Notes: a model not told the origin generated them from the letters alone. 40,116 nt of DNA from an uncultured Eubacteriales bacterium (GCA_900315195.1 OMYD01000005.1:1-40116), one strand, 5' to 3'; positions 1 through 10,723 are shown, counted from the first letter of the stretch. A program made the numbers and translations.

Positions 1-2406
<2,406 letters not shown>

Positions 2407-2488
2407 ATAGTTTTCACCCCTTCATTGCCATAGCGGGCAATACGCGCAATAAAGTGAAGCTTTAGTCGCGCGTTAAGTGTTTGGTTTG

Positions 2489-2800
2489 TTACTTTAAAAT
2501 CGCGTCAGCCGCCTTTTTGATAACCGATTGGCGGTTCTTTTCGGCTGCCGCTGAGATCGCTTCGCAGTCCTTCTGCGCGTCGTCGGAAGCTTTTTTAAGA
2601 AGCTGTGCGCTCTCCTCACGCGTAGACTCAAGCTCCGCCTCGGCGTCCGTTTCAGCCTTTGCCCTGCGTGCCGCAATAAGCTCTTCGGCTTCTTTTTTGG
2701 CGTTTGCCACCGTCTGCTCCGACGCTTCTTTTGCCGCGTTTTCACGCTCGCTGAATTCTTTTTCGGCGGCGTAAATCGCGTCTAACATATCCTTAGCCAT
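2489..2800 (-). CDS. V-type ATP synthase peripheral stalk subunit (G/H-like)
   Basis: First gene of the V-ATPase operon, 103 aa. The protein is almost entirely charged, alanine-rich helix (runs such as KKEAEELIAARRAKAE), as expected of the coiled-coil peripheral stalk subunit called NtpF in Enterococcus, G in Thermus or AhaH in archaea. The reading frame is open further upstream to 2860, but that extension overlaps the promoter at 2856-2884; the ATG at 2800 has a good AAAGGAGAG site 4-5 nt upstream and begins MAKDMLDAI, so it is the start. The function rests on operon position and composition more than on sequence motifs, which this family lacks. Confidence 0.85.
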   Translation of the reverse strand: MAKDMLDAIYAAEKEFSERENAAKEASEQTVANAKKEAEELIAARRAKAETDAEAELESTREESAQLLKKASDDAQKDCEAISAAAEKNRQSVIKKAADAILK

Positions 2801-2855
2801 ATTCTCTCCTTTCGTCTGTAAAGAAGTAGGGCAAAGCTTAGCCCTAATAAAAATT

Positions 2856-2884
2856 ATCATACCATATTTTTGTAATTATTTCAA
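2856..2884 (-). promoter_or_regulatory. sigma-A type promoter of the V-ATPase operon
   Basis: On the minus strand, TTGAAA (2879-2884), 17-bp spacer, TATGAT (2856-2861) with TGG directly before the -10 (extended -10). It lies about 55 bp upstream of the stalk subunit start. A short GGGC/GCCC inverted repeat at 2829-2844 falls in the leader. Confidence 0.75.
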
Positions 2885-2963
2885 TAAAAATTTGACGCCT
2901 GAGCTATACATTTTACCGTAATTGTCGAATTTTTTTTACAAAACAACTATTTTGCCCCGACGA

Positions 2964-2992
2964 TTGACTTTTTGTACCGTGTTTTATACAAT
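2964..2992 (+). promoter_or_regulatory. promoter of the ybaK-type gene
   Basis: TTGACT (2964-2969), 17-bp spacer, TACAAT (2987-2992). Transcription would begin near 3000, giving a leader of only about 10 nt. This argues against the GTG at 3000 as start codon and for the ATG at 3009. Confidence 0.7.
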
Positions 2993-3008
2993 ATAAGCGG
3001 TGATTTAT

Positions 3009-3488
3009 ATGAAAGAACTCAAAACAAACGTAATGCGTATTCTGGAAAAAGAAAACATAAATTATACCGCTCACGAGTACCCTCACGGAAAGGACGCCGT
3101 CGACGGCGTAACCGTGGCCTCGCTTCTGGGGCAGAACCCCGATTATGTTTTCAAAACCCTTGTAACAAAGGGCTGCGGCAGGGACTACTATGTATTCGTT
3201 GTTCCCGTTGCCGAGGAGCTGGATTTGAAAAAATGCGCCAAAAGCGTAGGGGAAAAGTCGGTTGAGATGATTCCCGTTAAGGACATCACTAAGGTTACGG
3301 GCTATGTGCGCGGCGGCTGCTCGCCCGTGGGCATGAAAAAGCCGTTTAAGACCACCTTTCACATCACGGCAGAGTCTATTCCGAGGATTATCGTCAGCGC
3401 GGGCAAAATAGGCCATCAGATCGACCTTTCGCCCTCAGACCTTATACGGCTTACAAACGCGCAAACAGCCGATATTATAAAAGAATAA
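3009..3488 (+). CDS. ybaK: Cys-tRNA(Pro) deacylase, YbaK/EbsC family
   Basis: Trans-editing enzyme that hydrolyses mischarged Cys-tRNA(Pro) (family knowledge). The 159 residues match the usual YbaK length of about 155-160 aa. Family-like features are HEYPHG near residue 20, the conserved lysine in FKTLV (about residue 48), and GYVRGGCSPVGMKK (about residues 98-111), the glycine-rich loop typical of YbaK. The ATG at 3009 is chosen over GTG at 3000 because GGTGA lies 5 nt upstream of the ATG and the likely transcription start is near 3000. Monocistronic: own promoter, divergent from the V-ATPase operon. I saw no clear terminator before the RND gene promoter. Confidence 0.9.
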   Translation: MKELKTNVMRILEKENINYTAHEYPHGKDAVDGVTVASLLGQNPDYVFKTLVTKGCGRDYYVFVVPVAEELDLKKCAKSVGEKSVEMIPVKDITKVTGYVRGGCSPVGMKKPFKTTFHITAESIPRIIVSAGKIGHQIDLSPSDLIRLTNAQTADIIKE

Positions 3489-3523
3489 TTAATTTTATCG
3501 CCGCCCATTCTACATAAAACGCG

Positions 3524-3552
3524 TTGACACAATAAATACGCGGTGATAAACT
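3524..3552 (+). promoter_or_regulatory. promoter of the RND transporter gene
   Basis: TTGACA (3524-3529), 17-bp spacer, TAAACT (3547-3552), a perfect -35 with a weak -10. The leader of about 50 nt contains a 5-bp hairpin (GGCGA/TCGCC, 3573-3586) before the GGAGGAAT ribosome site. Confidence 0.55.
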
Positions 3553-3611
3553 TATTACATGAATAATATTCAGGCGATTTTTCGCCATTTTTCAGGTTAT
3601 ACGGAGGAATT

Positions 3612-6600
3612 ATGCTATCTAAACTCAGCGTCAAAAAGCCAATGACTATATTTGTGGCGGTTATTCTGATACTGGTACTGGGAGTTGTGTCATTTTCAAA
3701 GATGACGCCCGACCTTTTGCCGAATATGGATTTGCCGTACGCTATGGTGCTTACAACCTACATAGGCCAAACGCCCGAAACGGTTGAATCCACCGTTACA
3801 AAGCCGCTTGAGCAGTCAATTTCAATCATTGACGGCGTAAAGCGAGTGCGCACAACCTCAAGCGAGAATTACTCGATGTGTATTATCGAGTTTGAGGACG
3901 GCACTAATATGGATTCGGCTACAGTCGACCTGCGCTCGGCGCTTGACACGCTATCGGACGGCTGGGACGACGCAATCGGCACGCCGTATCTTATTAAGGC
4001 TAATCCCAATATACTGCCCGTAGCCATGTATGCCGTTGACTATAAGGACAAGGACAGGCGCGGCATTTCCGACTTTGTAAGCGATAAGCTGATGAACCGC
4101 TTAGAAGCGATTGACGGCGTGGCTTCCGTCAGCAACAAGGGCATTTTGGTTGAGAAGGAAAATGTTGTTATATCCCAGACCAAGCTCGACTCGCTGAATA
4201 AAAAGATATCCGCGGCAATCGACAGTCAGTTTTCCGGCGCCGAGGATAAGCTTAAAGCGGCTAAGGCAGAGCTTGAAAGCAACGCGGCAAAGGCTGAAAG
4301 CGGAGCTGCCGTAATAACAGACTCTATCGACAGCATTAACGCTCAGCAGGAGGCGCTTGCTTCCCAGCTTGCCTCCGCTCAGAAAGAGGCGGACAACGGC
4401 AAGAGCAAGCTTATCTCGGCGAAGATGGAGCTGCTTGACCAAAAAACAGTGCTCACCACATCAAAACAGGTTCTTGAAAAAACCTATAAGGCGCTGCTTG
4501 ACTTAAAGACCAATTTGGGTGATTTGCGCGCTCGCAGAGCCGAGCTTTCGCAACGGTTGCAGACTCTGAGCTCAATAAACGAGGAATATATGTCGGCGAT
4601 GAAAAAGCTTTCGGAACCCGATATCTCCGATGAAGAGCGCGAAACGCTGAAAGCCGCGCTTGAGTCGATTGACAGCCGTCTTGAGCCGTATGGAATAAAA
4701 AAAGACCGGCTCGCGTCATCGGTCACGGCGGCTGATTCTGCCCTAAAGCGCCTTGACAGCTCGATTGCGGAGGTTGAAGCAAAGTTAAAGGAACTTGGTA
4801 CCGATTCATCTATGCTTGACGGCACGCTTAAAGAAATAAGCGACAGAATAGGAACCATAAACAGCGGCATTTCTCAGATTGACACCGCGCTTAAAGGGCT
4901 TGACGACAACACCGTAACGGTAAACGAGGCGCTGGCTACAATTGCTAAGCAGCAGTCGAGCGCGGACTTCAAAATGTCGGGAGCCATGTCTAATCTTGTC
5001 GCGCAGCAAGCGCAGCTTACCGCCGCTTCAACCCAGCTTTCAACGGCTAAGTCAGATTTGGAAAAATCAATTTCAGACCTCAATGATAAAAAGGATGAGG
5101 CAAAAAAGAAGGCGGACCCCAACGCTCTGATAACTCTTGACACGGTTTCAAAAATCCTCGCGGCGCAGAACTTTTCAATGCCGGCGGGATATGTTACCGA
5201 CAAGGATAACAACCGTTTCCTTGTGCGTGTAGGCGACGAGCTCGCCGACGAAAAGGAGCTGTCCGATCTTCCGCTTTTTGACACAAAGGTCGACGGTATC
5301 GGCGTTATCCGCCTCAGCGACGTTGCCGATGTTTTCATGGCCGACAACTCCAAGGATATTTACACCAAGGTAAACGGAAACGACGGAATCCTGCTGAGCT
5401 TTTCAAAGCAGAGCAATATTGCTACCTCAAAGGTGTGCGACAATATCAACAAGGAGCTTTCCGCAATTGAAAAGGAGTACGAGGGATTAAGCTTTACAAT
5501 GATGTACAGTCAGGGCGACTACATCGAAATCGTCGTGAACAGCGTTTTGCAGAACCTCTTGCTCGGCGCGGCTCTGGCAATTATTATCCTGCTTATTTTC
5601 CTGCGCGATATTAGACCTACCGTGATTGTCGCGGTATCAATTCCCGTCAGCGTTGTTTTTGCTATTGTGCTTATGTATTTCAGCGGAATTACCCTGAACA
5701 TGATCTCGCTTTCGGGACTCGCTATAGGCGTCGGCATGCTTGTGGACAACTCGGTCGTTGTTATCGAAAACACCTACCGTCTGCGCAGGCTGGGCTATTC
5801 GGCGATTCAGGCGGCGCTTAACGGAGCGCGTCAGGTCGCGGGAGCTATCACCGCGTCAACTCTTACAACGGTCTGCGTGTTCGCTCCTATTGTATTTGTC
5901 GAGGGCATTACGCGCCAGCTCTTTGTCGATATGGCGCTTACAATTACCTACGCTCTCGCCGCGAGTCTTATTATCGCCCTTACGCTTGTTCCGGCAATGA
6001 GCCAGCGAATGCTGCGCAAGGTTAAGGAAACAAAGAAAAAGGACGAGGGAAAAATTCTTAAAGCCTACGACAAATCACTGCGCTTTGTGCTAAGGTTTAA
6101 GGTTGTGGCAATTCTTTTGGCGGTTGCTTTGCTTATAGGCAGCGGATTAGCCGCTATGGCAAGGGGCTTCAGTTTTATGCCCGAAACCAGCAACACCGAA
6201 ATACAGGTAACGATCCAGCTTAAACCGAATACCACATTTGACGACACCGTAAAGGTGGCAGAGCAGGTCAGCGGCATTATGTCCGAATACGACGAGTTTG
6301 AAACCGTGGGCGTAATGGTCGGCAACACGGCAGGACTTATGGGCTTTATGCCGTCGGGCGCTCAGAATGACGCGGGCTCGCTTATGGCATACGGCGTTCT
6401 TAAAAGCGACTATGTAAAAAGCAGCAAGGACATTTCAAAGAAGCTTGAGTCTGAGCTTTCGGACATCGACGGCAAAACAACCGTCGGCGCGGGCTCAACA
6501 AGCTCTATGAGTACGATGATAGGCGATTCAAGCGTGCAGATTAACCTTTACGGCGACGACCTCAAAAAGCTCAGGACTACCGCCGAGGATATGGCTGATA

Positions 6601-7649
6601 AGCTCGGCAAGCTTGACGGAATAGATGAGGCCGACAGCGGCGTTGGCGCTACATCACCCGAAATAAAGGTTAAAATAGACCGTTCAAAGGCGGCTCAGAA
6701 CAATCTTACTACCGCGCAGATTTTTGCTCAGGTTGCCTCAGCCGTAATGGGCGAAAAGACTTCTACTACGCTTAAAACCGATAACGGAAAATCAATCGAC
6801 ATAGTAACCGTAAAGGACGAAAAACAGCTTGTCACGGCGGATAAAATCGGCTCAATTACGCTAACGGCAACCGACCCGCAGGGTAATGAGAGCAAGGTTA
6901 AGCTTTCCTCGGTAGCCGACATCGAAAAAAGCGAGGCTATGGACACCATCAACCGCCTCGACCAGAAGCGTTACCTTACAATAAAGGGCACGCTCAAGGA
7001 CGGCTACACGCTGACCGATGTAAACAACCGTGCCGAAAAGCTGTTTAAGGATTACGAGCTTCCTGACGGATTCTCAATTGATTTCGAGGGCAGCAACAAG
7101 TCCACAATGGAGGCAATGGAGCAGATGATGCTCATGCTTGTTCTGGGCGTAATTATGATATATCTTATCATGGTGGCGCAGTTCCAGAGCCTTAAATCGC
7201 CGTTCATCATCATGTTCACTATCCCGCTCGCGTTTACGGGCGGCTTCTTAGGGCTGCTTGTAACGGGCTTTGACGTAAGCGTAATCTCGCTTATCGGCTT
7301 TGTAATGCTTTGCGGAATAATAGTAAACAACGGAATCGTGCTTGTGGATTATATAAATATTTTGCGCAAAGAGGGCAAAGAGCGCCGCGAGGCGATTGTA
7401 GAGGCGGGCAAGACCCGTATGCGCCCGATATTCATCACCGCGCTTACAACGGTGCTCGGTCTGTCGGCAATGGCGCTGGGAATCGGCACGGGAGCCGAAT
7501 TAATGCAGCCGCTCGCGATTGTATGTATCGGCGGACTGCTTTACGCAACGCTTATGACGCTGTATATCATCCCCGCTATTTACGACGCTATGAATAAAAA
7601 AGAGCTCAGGAAGGTAGAAGATTCCGAGCTTGAAGAGATCACTGATTAG
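3612..7649 (+). CDS. RND-family efflux transporter with a ~300-residue coiled-coil insertion
   Basis: Large inner-membrane transporter of the AcrB/HAE1 type (1345 aa against about 1050 for AcrB). Residue 1 starts MLSKLSVKKP, then the first membrane helix (about 12-30) and a porter domain with DGVKRVRTTSSEN. Between about residues 195 and 500, long heptad-rich helices full of Glu, Lys, Ala and Ser are inserted just before the helix TVSKILAAQNF; the fold then resumes and two six-helix bundles follow. The helix-4 relay motif is GMLVDNSVVVIEN with Asp712-Asn713, where AcrB has Asp-Asp. In the second half, IIVNNGIVLVDYIN has Asn where AcrB has the relay lysine. Start ATG is preceded by GGAGGAAT. 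No membrane-fusion protein or outer-membrane partner gene is adjacent. The substrate is unknown (drug, lipid or peptide). Confidence 0.9.
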   Translation: MLSKLSVKKPMTIFVAVILILVLGVVSFSKMTPDLLPNMDLPYAMVLTTYIGQTPETVESTVTKPLEQSISIIDGVKRVRTTSSENYSMCIIEFEDGTNMDSATVDLRSALDTLSDGWDDAIGTPYLIKANPNILPVAMYAVDYKDKDRRGISDFVSDKLMNRLEAIDGVASVSNKGILVEKENVVISQTKLDSLNKKISAAIDSQFSGAEDKLKAAKAELESNAAKAESGAAVITDSIDSINAQQEALASQLASAQKEADNGKSKLISAKMELLDQKTVLTTSKQVLEKTYKALLDLKTNLGDLRARRAELSQRLQTLSSINEEYMSAMKKLSEPDISDEERETLKAALESIDSRLEPYGIKKDRLASSVTAADSALKRLDSSIAEVEAKLKELGTDSSMLDGTLKEISDRIGTINSGISQIDTALKGLDDNTVTVNEALATIAKQQSSADFKMSGAMSNLVAQQAQLTAASTQLSTAKSDLEKSISDLNDKKDEAKKKADPNALITLDTVSKILAAQNFSMPAGYVTDKDNNRFLVRVGDELADEKELSDLPLFDTKVDGIGVIRLSDVADVFMADNSKDIYTKVNGNDGILLSFSKQSNIATSKVCDNINKELSAIEKEYEGLSFTMMYSQGDYIEIVVNSVLQNLLLGAALAIIILLIFLRDIRPTVIVAVSIPVSVVFAIVLMYFSGITLNMISLSGLAIGVGMLVDNSVVVIENTYRLRRLGYSAIQAALNGARQVAGAITASTLTTVCVFAPIVFVEGITRQLFVDMALTITYALAASLIIALTLVPAMSQRMLRKVKETKKKDEGKILKAYDKSLRFVLRFKVVAILLAVALLIGSGLAAMARGFSFMPETSNTEIQVTIQLKPNTTFDDTVKVAEQVSGIMSEYDEFETVGVMVGNTAGLMGFMPSGAQNDAGSLMAYGVLKSDYVKSSKDISKKLESELSDIDGKTTVGAGSTSSMSTMIGDSSVQINLYGDDLKKLRTTAEDMADKLGKLDGIDEADSGVGATSPEIKVKIDRSKAAQNNLTTAQIFAQVASAVMGEKTSTTLKTDNGKSIDIVTVKDEKQLVTADKIGSITLTATDPQGNESKVKLSSVADIEKSEAMDTINRLDQKRYLTIKGTLKDGYTLTDVNNRAEKLFKDYELPDGFSIDFEGSNKSTMEAMEQMMLMLVLGVIMIYLIMVAQFQSLKSPFIIMFTIPLAFTGGFLGLLVTGFDVSVISLIGFVMLCGIIVNNGIVLVDYINILRKEGKERREAIVEAGKTRMRPIFITALTTVLGLSAMALGIGTGAELMQPLAIVCIGGLLYATLMTLYIIPAIYDAMNKKELRKVEDSELEEITD

Positions 7650-7704
7650 TGGTTAGCGGTTGTTGTTTAGTGCGCGGACTCAAATCAAAACGTTATATTT
7701 CATA

Positions 7705-7742
7705 TAAAAATCGCCTGCCGTACTTTGAATACGACAGGCGAT
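7705..7742 (-). terminator. bidirectional terminator between the RND gene and gpmI
   Basis: A 13-bp hairpin with one mismatch (arms 7710-7722 and 7730-7742, loop CTTTGAA). On the minus strand it is followed by five T residues, a good end for the pgk-tpiA-gpmI transcript; on the plus strand ATTTCTT follows, so it may also stop the RND transcript. Confidence 0.75.
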
Positions 7743-7769
7743 ATTTCTTATACAGAACTAAAAAGCAAT

Positions 7770-7897
7770 CTTAAACGATAATGCTCTTTCCGCTCATCTG
7801 CAGCGTGACGCTGCGCACAGTCCGCCTATTATAACGTTATGTTTGCAGGAAACAATCATCAACGGCGGGCTTAAACGATAATGCTCTTTCCGCTCAT
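7770..7897. repeat. 28-bp direct repeat duplicating the end of gpmI, exactly 100 bp apart
   Basis: Bases 7770-7797 repeat 7870-7897 exactly, including the gpmI stop codon and its last eight codons (MSGKSIIV). Between the copies are 72 bp that include a GCAGCG-TGA-CGCTGC hairpin (7800-7814). It could be a scar of a tandem duplication, or of an element that inserted at the 3' end of the gene and regenerated it. Confidence 0.85.
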
Positions 7898-9391
7898 TTC
7901 CTCGGGCTGAGGAAGGTTCATTATTTTGAGCATTGTGGGAGCAATATCAGCTAAAACGCCGCCCTCGCGGAGCTTGCAGTCATAGCCGATAACACAGAAG
8001 GGAACCGGGTTCGTGGTGTGAGCCGTAAAGGGCTCGCCGTCCTCGTCGATCATCTTGTCGGCGTTGCCGTGGTCTGCGGTGATAAGAGCTACGCCGCCCA
8101 TTTCGCGGATAGCCGCAACTACCTGACCTACGCAGTCGTCAACCGCCTCAACTGCCTTTACAGCCGCCTCAAAAACGCCTGTATGACCGACCATGTCGCA
8201 GTTGGCAAAGTTGAGGATTATCATGTCGTAAACTCCGCTGTGAATAGCGTCAACCAGCTTATCCTTGACCTCGTAAGCGCTCATTTCGGGCTGCAGGTCA
8301 TAGGTGGCAACAGACGGCGACTTAACAAGGATTCTGTCCTCGCCGTCGTAAACCTTCTCAACGCCGCCGTTGAAGAAGAATGTTACATGCGCGTATTTCT
8401 CGGTTTCGGCGATCCTGAGCTGCTTCATGCCCAGGCTTGAAATGTACTCGCCCATGGTGTTTGTAAGCGTCTGGGGCTTAAACGCGATATGTACGTTGGG
8501 CATTGTGGCGTCGTACTGTGTCATGCAGACATAGTAGAGAGGGAAGAAGCCTTTTTTGCGTTCAAAGCCCTTGAAATCGGGGTCAACAAAGGTTCTGGTG
8601 ATTTCACGCGCTCTGTCGGGACGGAAGTTGTAGAAGATAACGCTGTCGTTTGGCTTAACCGTCGCGCCGCCGTCAACGACAATCGGGATAACAAACTCGT
8701 CGGTTACGCCGTTTGCGTAGCTGTCCTTGACCGCCTGAACGGGGCAGGAAGCTTTTACGCCCTCGCCGTAAACCAGAGCCGCGTATGCCTTTTCAACGCG
8801 CTCCCAGCGGTTATCTCTGTCCATAGCGTAGTATCTGCCCATTACGGTGGCGATCTTGCCTACGCCGATTTCCTCGCACTTGGCAACGGCGTCGGCAACA
8901 TACTCTGCCGCGCTTGAGGGAGGAACGTCACGTCCGTCGAGAAAAGCGTGGATGTAAACGTTTTCAAGACCTTTTTTCTTGGCGAGCTCAAGAATACCGT
9001 AGAGGTGAGTGTTGTGGCTGTGAACGCCGCCGGGTGAGAGCAGACCGAAAAGGTGAAGGTCGGTTCCGTTGTTAAGGGCGTTGTCCATAGCCGCAACGAT
9101 TTCCTCGTTGTCTTTGAGCTTGTCCTCGTTTATGGTCTTGGTAATTCTTGTAAGCTCCTGATAGACAATTCTGCCGGCGCCGATGTTGGTGTGACCGACT
9201 TCAGAGTTTCCCATCTGTCCGTCGGGCAGACCTACGTCCATGCCCGAAGCGCCGATCTGAGTCAGCGGATTTTCGGCAAACAGCTTGTCGATGTTCGGCG
9301 TTTTGGCGGCGAGAATGGCGTTTGCCTTTTCCTCGCCCTTTTTGCCGCAGCCGAAGCCGTCAAGAATCATTAAAATTAAAGGCTTTTTCAT
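7871..9391 (-). CDS. gpmI: 2,3-bisphosphoglycerate-independent phosphoglycerate mutase
   Basis: Glycolytic enzyme converting 3-phosphoglycerate to 2-phosphoglycerate with two manganese ions and a phosphoserine intermediate (family knowledge). The 506-residue length is typical. Asp11 (LDGFGCG), the catalytic serine Ser63 in GQMGNSEVGH, HAFLDGRDVPP, GRYYAMDRD, MVGHTG and TADHGNAD are all present. The ATG at 9391 has an AAAGGAC site. It is the third gene of a pgk-tpiA-gpmI operon, separated from tpiA by 296 bp of palindromic repeats that contain no clear promoter. The last 28 bp are duplicated downstream. Confidence 0.97.
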   Translation of the reverse strand: MKKPLILMILDGFGCGKKGEEKANAILAAKTPNIDKLFAENPLTQIGASGMDVGLPDGQMGNSEVGHTNIGAGRIVYQELTRITKTINEDKLKDNEEIVAAMDNALNNGTDLHLFGLLSPGGVHSHNTHLYGILELAKKKGLENVYIHAFLDGRDVPPSSAAEYVADAVAKCEEIGVGKIATVMGRYYAMDRDNRWERVEKAYAALVYGEGVKASCPVQAVKDSYANGVTDEFVIPIVVDGGATVKPNDSVIFYNFRPDRAREITRTFVDPDFKGFERKKGFFPLYYVCMTQYDATMPNVHIAFKPQTLTNTMGEYISSLGMKQLRIAETEKYAHVTFFFNGGVEKVYDGEDRILVKSPSVATYDLQPEMSAYEVKDKLVDAIHSGVYDMIILNFANCDMVGHTGVFEAAVKAVEAVDDCVGQVVAAIREMGGVALITADHGNADKMIDEDGEPFTAHTTNPVPFCVIGYDCKLREGGVLADIAPTMLKIMNLPQPEEMSGKSIIV

Positions 9392-9407
9392 AATAAAGTC
9401 CTTTCTT

Positions 9408-9538
9408 TTAGTGTGGAGTGTGGAGTGTTGAGAGTGTTGAGAGTGGAGTTTCGGTCGTGCAGACAGAATAAATGATAAAATACGTCTTTTGCCCGACCGT
9501 ATTTTATTTCAACAGCAGAAACGTTTCTGCTGTTGAAA
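9408..9538. repeat. compound palindromic repeat in the tpiA-gpmI gap (first part)
   Basis: Three pieces in a row: imperfect tandem GTGTGGA/GTGTTGAGA repeats (9408-9447); an element bounded by CGGTCG (9452-9457) and CGACCG (9494-9499) with inner GCAGAC/GTCT pairing; and a perfect 32-bp palindrome (9507-9538, 16-bp arms). The CGGTCG element and the G-rich tandem repeat recur in the same order and orientation at 30735-30822. Confidence 0.8.
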
Positions 9539-9687
9539 GCCTCCCTTTATAAGGGAGGTGGCACGGCATTTATGCCGTGACGGAGGATTAAAAAAAGAAA
9601 TCGTACTTTTAAATCTTCAGTCAGCTTCGCTGACAGCTCCTTTATGAAAGGAGCTTTAATTCCGCATTACGAAATCCGAATTCCGAA
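9539..9687. repeat. MITE-like palindromic element, copy A, plus AATTCCGCATT tail
   Basis: Starts GCCTCCC and ends AAAGGAGC. Inside are four hairpins: CCTCCCTT/AAGGGAGG, CACGGCAT/ATGCCGTG, GTCAGC-TTC-GCTGAC and a 9-bp AGCTCCTTT/AAAGGAGCT stem (9635-9655). A tail (9657-9687) with the words AATTCCGCATTAC and ATTCCGAATTA runs straight into the tpiA stop codon. An inverted copy with a longer centre lies at 30869-31065. There is no coding capacity. Confidence 0.8.
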
Positions 9688-10455
9688 TTAATTTGATGCA
9701 GCTTTTACGATAGCCGCGAATTTCTCCGCTACGAGTGAAGCGCCGCCGATAAGTCCGCCGTCAACATTAACTTTTGAGAGAAGTTCGTCAGCGTTGCCGT
9801 CGTTCATTGAACCGCCGTACTGAATTGTAACAGCGTCCGCGGCGTCCTGATTGTAGAGCTTCGCAAGCTGAGCGCGGATAAACGCGCAAACCTCCTCTGC
9901 CTGGTCAGCGGTAGCGGTTTTGCCTGTGCCGATAGCCCAAACAGGCTCGTAAGCGATAACTACGTTCTTGAGCTCTTCCTCGGTTACGTCCCACAAATCA
10001 AGCTTGATCTGACGCGCGATAACTTCCTCGGTGATGTTGCACTCGCGCTCCCAGAGCAGCTCGCCTACGCATACGATGGGTTTAAGGCCTGCGGCAAGGG
10101 CAGCCTTTGTTCTCTTGTTAACGGTTTCGTCGGTCTCGCCGAAGTACTGTCTGCGCTCGCTGTGGCCGAGTACAACGTACTCAACGCCGACTTCCTTGAG
10201 CATGCCTGTTGAGATTTCGCCCGTGAAAGCGCCGCTCTCAGCCCAGTGGCAGTTCTCTGCGCCGATTTTTACGTTTGTGCCCGCGGTCGCCTCAATAGCG
10301 GCGGCAAGGTCAACGTAGGGAACGCAAGCGATAACCTCGCAGTCAGCGTCGGCTACAAGGGGAGTGATTGCGTTAAGAAGCGCGGTAGCTTCCTTGGGAG
10401 TTTTGTTCATTTTCCAGTTGCCCGCGATAATGGCTTTTCTTTTAGCTTTATCCAT
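9688..10455 (-). CDS. tpiA: triosephosphate isomerase
   Basis: Interconverts dihydroxyacetone phosphate and glyceraldehyde 3-phosphate in the cytoplasm. The 255 residues span the full TIM barrel. Lys15 in AGNWKMN, His98 in VLGHSERRQYF and Glu170 in IAYEPVWAIGTGKTA are the catalytic residues; the phosphate-binding YGGSMNDGNA and GGLIGGASL loops are intact. The ATG at 10455 is preceded by AAAGGAATT. Middle gene of the pgk-tpiA-gpmI operon; the gap to pgk (268 bp) is filled by a hairpin-linker array. Confidence 0.97.
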   Translation of the reverse strand: MDKAKRKAIIAGNWKMNKTPKEATALLNAITPLVADADCEVIACVPYVDLAAAIEATAGTNVKIGAENCHWAESGAFTGEISTGMLKEVGVEYVVLGHSERRQYFGETDETVNKRTKAALAAGLKPIVCVGELLWERECNITEEVIARQIKLDLWDVTEEELKNVVIAYEPVWAIGTGKTATADQAEEVCAFIRAQLAKLYNQDAADAVTIQYGGSMNDGNADELLSKVNVDGGLIGGASLVAEKFAAIVKAASN

Positions 10456-10497
10456 AATTATAATTCCTTTCCAGAAAAATATTCGTTTTTAAAATAA

Positions 10498-10529
10498 GGG
10501 CGCACACAAAATTATGGGTGCGCCCCTAC
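10498..10529. repeat. GGGCGCACAC/GGGTGCGCCCC inverted-repeat element (solo copy)
   Basis: An imperfect palindrome with GGGCGCAC and GTGCGCCC arms in the tpiA-pgk gap. Related copies occur at 25244-25267, 25419-25448, 38766-38790 and, diverged, 38813-38843. Confidence 0.8.
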
Positions 10530-10535
10530 ATAAAT

Positions 10536-10723
10536 GATTTATTAAATCGATTCATGTGCGGTAAAACCGCACAATTCACAGCAAAGCAGATTCATGCACA
10601 GAGTGCTGTTCATTCCCGAAAAACAATAGCTTTCTTCCGGAATGAATTGACCGCAAGCGGTCATGAATTGTTCTGCGAACATGAATTAAACCCGACGGTT
10701 TATGAATTGTCGCATAAGCGACA
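10536..10723. repeat. hairpin-linker array after pgk (AATTCAT linkers)
   Basis: A train of small perfect hairpins with different stems. From the pgk stop outward (minus strand): GTCGC/GCGAC (10709-10722), AAACC/GGTTT (10688-10701), GTTC/GAAC (10670-10680), GACCGC/GCGGTC (10649-10662). Each pair is separated by the same ATTCAT or AATTCAT linker. The far end has GTGCGGT/ACCGCAC (10556-10572) and GATTT/AAATC (10536-10548) with the linker again visible; the middle (10580-10648) is degenerate apart from a TTCATTCC/GGAATGAA stem. The first hairpin directly abuts the pgk stop codon. Confidence 0.85.

Noticed and set aside
2913..3416. 167-codon minus-strand open frame opposite ybaK
   Set aside because: It overlaps the ybaK gene fully and has no ribosome site; the plus-strand gene has a promoter and family motifs.
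3573..3586. terminator upstream of the RND gene
   Set aside because: A 5-bp stem with a broken T-tract located downstream of the RND promoter; too weak to call.
10536..10723. CRISPR array
   Set aside because: The constant word is only 7 nt and the variable parts are short perfect palindromes of 11-17 nt, not unique spacers of about 30 nt. No cas genes are present.
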